Shown: positions 57,551 through 64,000 of the stretch, piece after piece
How positions within the stretch are numbered: position 1 is the first letter of the stretch
Layout: every line of letters starts with the position of its first letter
From: Panaeolus papilionaceus
Lineage: Eukaryota; Basidiomycota; Agaricomycetes; Agaricales
Reading direction: 5' to 3'
Assembly: GCA_015501605.1 (NCBI GenBank)
Contig: JADNRZ010000007.1
Span: 1,054,001-1,118,000 of the forward strand
DNA length: 64,000 nucleotides
Made by a program: the position numbers and the translations under genes
The notes under the pieces: model-generated
The model's database searches: none
Told to the model about the DNA's origin: nothing
What the model saw: only the letters and a program-made list of their open reading frames with translations

Positions 57551-60500
57551 ACTCAAAAAACCATCGATGGACCATCAGGCTTCCTGTTAGATCTGGGCAT
57601 ACGTTGTCCTTGGAGTAACAACACTATACAACGGGACCCAACACGATACCACCGACCACAACTTGGTTTTAGGGCATTTTGCGGTTGAGTCTAAGATAGA
57701 TGGGGCAACCATCTATTTCGTGCTCGCTCTGCAAACCTAAATATTGCATGCCCTTGCCCTATATCCACTCGGTGCCGCACAGTACGCCCTTTGCCCTCAC
57801 CTCGCGTTTTGGAATTGCGAGTAAACAGACAACACCAACTGACGCCCAGCTCCACCATTCGACTCCCTACACAGAACCTTCACTGGCAACGGCCCGGGCA
57901 TTCTCACTCCATCCGCTATGTATAATTTGCTGTTCAATTTGCCGCCTCAATCAATAGGCAATTTCAGGCTATCCCACCTCACACCTCGCGCTGCGCCATG
58001 CACCCACCCCTTTTCTTCCTCATCCTCTCTATCCACGACCAGCCCTCTTCCTATTCTCACCACCCACCACGACTTACTGCCCATTCCACATCTTTACTTC
58101 TCACCCTGAAAACTGCGCTTTAGCGCAGTGAGAACCGGCGATCGCAAACATGAAGAACGGGAGGGGGAGGATATACCGGGTCTAAGAACCGAGTAGCCGA
58201 TATCTCTATCATATAGCATGGTATGGTGTTTTCATACTTGCTTATGTAGTTGTGGACATCCTAACAAGCGTCACATCTGCAACTCACAAGTCTGAATGTC
58301 ACCACTTTACTTATGAGAGTCATATGAGCCAACGCATGCCAGCTCGGAATATTGGATTGGATTTGGGTGGTCCAATACTAAAACGCCAGCACGGCCAGCC
58401 AGGGGGTCGGTACCACGGGCAGCTTCTAATCTCAAGAGTCCATCCACAGTCTGAGTAGTCCCTGAGCGGTGAGCATGACAGCATGACTCGAGCATGGGTA
58501 TTCCGAGTCAGGGACCACACGGATGGAACTTTAGCTTTAGCTTTAGAAGTGGTATTTTGGTTTCCCGTTTGGGGAAGTTCGATGCACGGTGTTGACTTCC
58601 TTATCTGATAGCAGTCCTGGGTGTTCTGAATGGCTCGTTACGATAGACTATGCACCACCTTGACTTACATACAGTCCTATGCATGGAGCATTGTTGTGGA
58701 GCCCGGATGCTTATTTCTGAGGGAATGAATGCTGTGCTTTTACCCCACATTTTTTTAATTTTAATTCAGATTTAATATTGATTTTCCGTGTCAAGTCGGA
58801 TGGAATGGAATGTGCAGACTCACTTGAGGCTTGTGATTCTCGCGACCCTGCTGGACCCTATTGCACCCTGCAACGCTTCCACTGCCAACTGATAACCAGT
58901 GAAAAACCCACTCGTAGTGGTCACTGTTTCACAGAACCCAGACTGCAGTTATCGGTTCTCGCACCATACTCGACGGTATGGCGAGCCGTATTCTGCTATT
59001 AGACAACGGAGAAGCTCAAGCGTTTCAGGGAGCCTGACAAGAAGCGATGCATTTCTTATCTTTATTTCAATTCACAACTCGATTTGTCATTGCTGAATGC
59101 GTGTATATAGCAAAGACAAAACATGACTTATTTAAACCTATGGAAAAGATGAGATGAGGTACGTAGAGTGTTCGAGTCGTCAAATAAACATTGCGCGTTA
59201 TGTCTATTTTTTACAGTTGATGTTGATGTTGCAGAACCTTGAAGAATGAAGGAATGCGTCATCCTGTTCGTGTATTGGGAGCTTCCAGGTCGTAATATGC
59301 AAGTCGATATTCCATCGACTGCGTTCGCCTCCTTGCCTTGCCAACGGTGGAGTCCAAGGAGCCCGTGCCATAGAATAGTTCAAGCTGCGGGGTACCCGAA
59401 CGCACCAATGATCACCTCAAGCTCCAAGGTACGTACGTACACGAGAAAGGTAAATCGAAACCATAGTATGTACATACTAAATGGAGCGGAGAAAAAGAGG
59501 AGTTAAAAGAAGCACGAGCAGCCAGGGTTGGAGAATTGGTGTTATGGGACGGGGAATGTAGGAAGTGAGGGATATGGGTGGGATGAAGGAGGAGATGAAG
59601 GAGGAGTGGGGAATGGTGAGGATAGTGCATAACGCATGGAATGACGAAAGAAAGTATGTAACCCCAAACCCAAAGTACGCAACGATTGAAGGATGAGAAA
59701 TCGAGCGAGCCTCGAGGCAGGATGAATAGCATCGAATCGCATCGCATCGAACTGAAGGAAGGAAAGAAAAGAAGTATCGTACCAAACACCTGGCTGAGTC
59801 AGGCGAAGTGTCAAAAACATCAAATCAAATGGAATGGAATGGAAGCATAAGTGTGCGCAGACTCGGCAGGAGATTGAATACCTAAAATCAGGAACCCGGA
59901 AAACCAAACAACATGCCCGAAATGAAGCAAGGCGAAAGAGAGAGAAAAAGGACAAGCCCCAAATTATACCCGGAAAAAACACGGAACATCCCCAGCATCG
60001 TAAAGGTGGAGAGAAATAGCAAGAAAGAAAGGGAAAATGCCGAGGAAATGAAAAGCAAAGAAAATGAGAGAATGTAACCCGAGAGACCAAGCAACTACCC
60101 AAGGACGAGAAAAAAAATAAAACCAGACCCAAGCGTTCGTAGATAACCCATAAGTAAAGTAAACCGAGCCCAAAGCTAGAATGGAATAAAAAGCATCAGG
60201 AAAATGAAGGGGGAACATGAAATCACCGCGTCGTTATGTATCGAGCCAAGCTTGCAGCGCACGCCGCCATATCCAGAAAAAAAGCAATACATAATGGATA
60301 TGTAGGGGTAAATGAGTTAGGGAAGCATAGCGAGAACTAAGATAGCAAGGACAGATGATATGTGATACAGGATTCATGAATGATATGTTGTTGTTGAGTA
60401 AACGCATGGTCAAAAGGATATCAAAGTGGGATGAGATGAAGAAATGAAGAAAATAGACGAAGAGTGCGTGAAAGTGTGAAATATGGAAGAAGCAGCAGAA

Positions 60501-60732
60501 GGTGAGGCGAATATTCTGACGATCGGCATTTTTTTATCGATGGGAACAAGCAACAAAAAAGAATATCTCCCCAACTTTCCGCGATGAAAAAACCCGTCAT
60601 AAAAATTGAAACCAAAATCGAGCAAATAGAAAAGAGATACAGCATGATGAAAAGACTGAGAAAATATGAGGTTATTGCAGCATAGCAAAGCCAGCTTTGC
60701 GCAAGATCGACAAGCGAGTGAAAAAGTTCCCG
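57551..60732. other. Gene-poor stretch with purine-rich tract
   Basis: About 3.2 kb with no gene I can support. The right part (59500-60700) is strongly A/G-rich on the plus strand (GAAA, AAAG and GAGA runs) and could be the long 3' untranslated sequence of the minus-strand gene at 60733. A triple CTTTAG repeat lies near 58529. Confidence 0.45.
58529..58546. repeat. CTTTAG hexanucleotide repeat
   Basis: Three perfect tandem copies of CTTTAG. It is not a telomere repeat (TTAGGG) and has no neighbouring gene. Confidence 0.6.
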
Positions 60733-61748
60733 TCACTTCCTGCCTTTATGGGCGTCCATAAACTCGCCGGGGGAAGCAGGAGGGGAAACAAAACCCTCAC
60801 TTCCGGTATCGCTCATGCTGGACGGACTTGCGAGACCATGTTGTATGAAACCTCCCTGGATGTTTATCTTTCTCCTGCCGAGCAAATTTAAGCCGTTCAA
60901 GCTCCAGCCTCGCTTCTTCTTGGCAAGACCGGGAGGAATAGGTGGGTTCTGAGCTCTGAGTTTGGGATGCATTGAGTTGTAGTGCGCTGTTTGAGCTGCT
61001 GGTGGGAGACTGAGTCCTGGAAGTACAGGGACATTTGCTGCCATGGCAGGTACGGTGGGTGGTGGGGGAACTGCAACTGGTGGCAGAGGTGGTGAAGATG
61101 ATCTCAATGTGGGGCCTTGGGGTTGCGAAAAAGGGGGTGAAATAGAGCATGAAATTGCTGGATGTGGCAGAACGGGTGCAGGTTGAGGAGATGAAGCGAG
61201 AGATGATGATGATGTTGCAGGAGTTTCTGGGAAAGGGTATTCGTATCTTGCAGCGTTAGTTGCTGCAGCGAATGGTGTTCCAACGATGCGAGGATTGGGT
61301 GAGTGCATTGTAAGATCCGTCAGGGTTGCGATTCCAGGCATTGGGGGTGGTTGCTTTCGTCTGGAGAGCGAAGGAGATCTCGAGGGCGATGCTGAATGAG
61401 AACGGGTTGTGATAGGTTTGTTTTCTTCAACAGGTGTAGTTGGAGTGGTTGATGGTTGAGGAATAATAATTTGTTCGTCTTGTGTAAGCTATGTTATCAA
61501 GGTCGAGGTTGAGTGGAAAGTAAGAAAACGAAAAAGCAAAAACTTACTTTACTCAAGTTGATGCTGGCAGATATGACCAGTGAACTTGGGTCGATGACGT
61601 CCTTGTGCTCCACTGTGCGATTTGATTCACCTTTCGGGACGACATCAGAAGCCGTAACCGAATGCATGAGAGCAGTAGTTCGCCTGTCAGATGAGAGCGA
61701 GAGTAAACGTTCAACGGTTGAAACATCGACGAGGAGATCCTCTGTCAT
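60733..61748 (-). CDS. Proline-rich hypothetical protein
   Basis: Exons 61748-61548 and 61488-60733 join through a 59-base intron (GTAAGT to ACATAG) to 318 residues; an in-frame ATG at 61847 would add 33 residues. Exon 1 encodes MTEDLLVDVSTVERLLSLSS. Exon 2 is rich in Pro and Ser (SPSRSPSLSRRKQPPPMPG, then SSPPLPPVAVPPPPTVPAMA). Near the C-terminus a basic block reads PPGLAKKKRGWSLNGLNLLG, then RRKINIQGGF, the only stretch that looks conserved. The Pro-rich runs suggest binding to SH3, WW or profilin-type domains (inference). No signal peptide or membrane segment is present. I do not recognise the family. A long A/G-rich downstream tract may be its 3' untranslated region. Confidence 0.68.
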
Positions 61749-63901
61749 GATAAAATCTGAACCGTAAACAACGTGGAGGGCGATGAAAGATGTAAATATC
61801 GTTGACAGTGGAGAGTTAAGAGAAGAGGGGGTAAGATAAACGTCCACGTGCAGTCCTCGAGGAACAGAACGATCTGGGTTCCACGTGAATCACATAGACC
61901 TTTTTATTTTTTATTTTCTTTTTATTTCCTTTTTTTTCTCTCCATCAATCACCGACAGTCTTTTCAACACGTTCGTCGTTATTCCAGTCGACATCGAAAC
62001 AGACAACCAACAGCGAACTCGTAGTCTCCTTCCAATGACGACCTTGATGACGTTTATCATGACCTCTTTGGATATTGCTTGATTAGGAAACTCTGCAAGA
62101 ACGTTGAAACTAGCCTCCAGAGCGCGATTTTGAAGGAAAAATAGACGTGGATCGACAGGAAACGCGGGTGGGCCTCATTTGGGACAGACGACGGCGGTAG
62201 GACATGTTGTGGTTCAGAACAGAAATTGGTCGATGCACTGACTTGCAACTCCACTCATGTTAACGGTCTAGACTCCACTCACTGTCACATTCATTTCCCA
62301 CGATGACCCACCGCTATTCAAATCGATCCAACAGGTGAGGCGCTTACACTTGTCCCCCGACCTCACTCCGCGATCTATTTCTATGCTCACTTGCAAGCGC
62401 GAGTTCATTCAACGGAAAATCCTTTATCGATTATGACCCCATGATACTCTTTCAAGCATGAACACGCCACTGAACCCCGGGTTGTGATCTAATCTCAACC
62501 TCTGCCTGGTGTTCAAAACATACTCGAGAACTTAAGGAGTTGAGCCTCCGCTGGAGCGAGCGCCAATGATGGAATTTACCTGCAAAGTCACTCTTTTACA
62601 CTGTTGACTTTGGTTTGTGAAGCAATACCGTTTTCTCGATATCGGCCGATGCAATGAACTCTCCCCCCTCCTCAGTCGGCACATATACCTACCGGCTTCT
62701 GTAAACCAACTATAAAGCCTAATCATTCGTGTGTCAATCTCGGTTAACTGTGGGTATCAAAGTTAACGAACATAGGAGCACCACACCTTCTTAATACAGA
62801 ATCATGTATAACGCGCTGGTATCGCTCATCCGGTTACACATAAGACATCCCATCATCCCATGGCCGTCGATGGCGGATTGATCTCAAAAAAGGCGAGAGA
62901 CTCCTTAGCAAGCAGTCCTGGGAACCGCAGTGATACCTGATGATCTCCTCTACGCATCCCCAACATGTCGTCCTTTTGTACTTGCACCGTGCAACCAGCA
63001 ATATAACCATAACTTTTCACTACTTCCTACACGTGTAGGGTCTGTGAGACTGATTATGTGCCACCGATGAGAATGGCCTTGGGCTGTGTCAAACATCGTC
63101 GACAATCTCTGTCCCTCGAGCCTCGGAAGAAAGCACATTGTGGATGTCCTCTTAATCAGCTTTCTATTGCCACATACCCCTCAGGGCAAAGGTCCATAAT
63201 GTCACTATCGAAGGGCGCAATGCAAGAGACCTGAGTCGCGGACATTGTGGGCGATGTCAGAGACTGACATTGACAGCGACCCATTCGCACGATTTTGGTC
63301 TAATTCTGGGGGGATTCGAGGCAGCACGTGCCCTTGCCTTAAGCTTAACTCGTTTACACGAGCCGAACGTCAAATTTGACCATGAACGGTATTCAAGGAA
63401 CTGTATGTTTCTGGCCAAATTGAAAAACTATCGACTTTGACTGCCCTTTCGTCGTTCGTCTCTACAGACTTTCTTTGGGCGCCAATCGGACAACGCAACT
63501 CGATTATGATGTCTAACGGTGATAATACAACAATTGGCTCACGATTAAAAATACCTTTTTGCTCAGGTCTCGGGCGTAATAAACACAAATAATAGCGTTG
63601 AATGGTCAACCCAACCCTGGGGTAATTGAGTGCCACACCCATAAAGTACGTAAGGAATGTGTAGGTTTTTATGCCAATTTCCAACAAACTGTCACTTGCC
63701 CTTTTTTGTTGTCAAACCAATCGATTAGTGGCCAATTCGGCCCTTGCAATTATCACTCACAAACGACGGCACAGAGGCCCTATTCGAACATGACCATGAA
63801 GCGGGTTCCCAACCGCAGTGTTTTAGGGGCGTTCGTGACAACGATCGCCAATAATGTCCGCTTTGTTACGGATTTTGGGGCCCAACGTTCCTTTGAACGA
63901 G
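61749..63901. other. Intergenic to right edge, nothing recognised
   Basis: About 2.1 kb with no supported exon. The left 100-300 bases should hold the promoter of the gene at 60733-61748; the right end holds a TATA box. Confidence 0.45.
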
Positions 63902-64000
63902 TATATAAAGCGTCAAACTTAAATCTATCACCATCATCACACTTTTAACCTTCTCCCACCTCAAACTGTCTCACCTTCCCACTGTAACCCTCCCACTTTC
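63902..64000 (+). promoter_or_regulatory. Promoter of a gene beyond the right edge
   Basis: TATATAAAG at about 63902-63910 is followed by a pyrimidine-rich run (TTCTCCCACC, CTCACCTTCC, CCCTCCCAC) to the edge. This TATA then CT-rich order is typical of highly expressed basidiomycete genes near the transcription start. The coding sequence is outside the window. Confidence 0.45.

Overview
The window reads as nuclear DNA of a filamentous basidiomycete, most likely an agaricomycete. Genes are split by many introns of about 50-65 bases with GTRNGT donors and CTRAY branch points. Families typical of this class are present: a fungalysin-like M35 peptidyl-Lys endopeptidase, two DUF6533 seven-helix proteins, two AIG1-type GTPases and F-box genes. 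I saw no bacterial features, no rRNA or convincing tRNA, and no transposon or CRISPR array. All exon joins were worked out by eye from splice signals, reading frame and family resemblance.

Layout. 0-2.6 kb: the start of an unrecognised minus-strand gene that runs off the left edge, then a secreted M35 metallopeptidase. 2.6-17.8 kb: gene-poor sequence with one clear gene, a disordered protein at 6.66-7.67 kb. 17.8-22.6 kb: four small secreted-protein genes in tandem on the plus strand, about 1.2-1.8 kb apart. 23.4-26.5 kb: a complete 12-exon urease. 26.8-28.9 kb: an uncertain small gene and a conserved-looking hypothetical gene, both on the minus strand. 30.1-36.0 kb: two DUF6533 paralogues on the plus strand with an F-box gene on the opposite strand between them. 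37.2-39.3 kb: two minus-strand hypothetical genes, one with a Cys/His-rich putative zinc-binding C-terminus. 40.5-45.0 kb: two tandem MFS transporters. 45.6-47.8 kb: a secreted type-B carboxylesterase. 48.8-50.3 kb: a class 3 lipase. 51.5-52.3 kb: a C2H2 zinc-finger protein. 53.0-56.4 kb: two tandem AIG1-like GTPases. 56.8-57.6 kb: POP5, a subunit of RNase P/MRP. 60.7-61.7 kb: a proline-rich disordered protein. A TATA box and pyrimidine-rich tract at the right edge suggest another gene beyond it.

The most interesting feature is the peptide array. All four genes share one plan: a TATA-like box 65-90 bases upstream, a first exon of 70 bases (82 in one) that is almost only signal peptide, a phase-1 intron right after the A(S/T)P(V/L) end of that signal, a short divergent exon ending in Phe-Leu, and a phase-0 intron whose acceptor is followed directly by the stop codon. 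One member repeats the (D/E)P(V/I)FL element four times. This looks like a family of processed peptide precursors or small effectors; I know of no described family with this architecture. Elsewhere the window is marked by tandem duplication (DUF6533, MFS and GTPase pairs with nearly identical exon lengths) and by secreted or nutrient-acquiring enzymes (M35 peptidase, urease, carboxylesterase, lipase). This fits a saprotrophic or plant-associated lifestyle, but that is inference.
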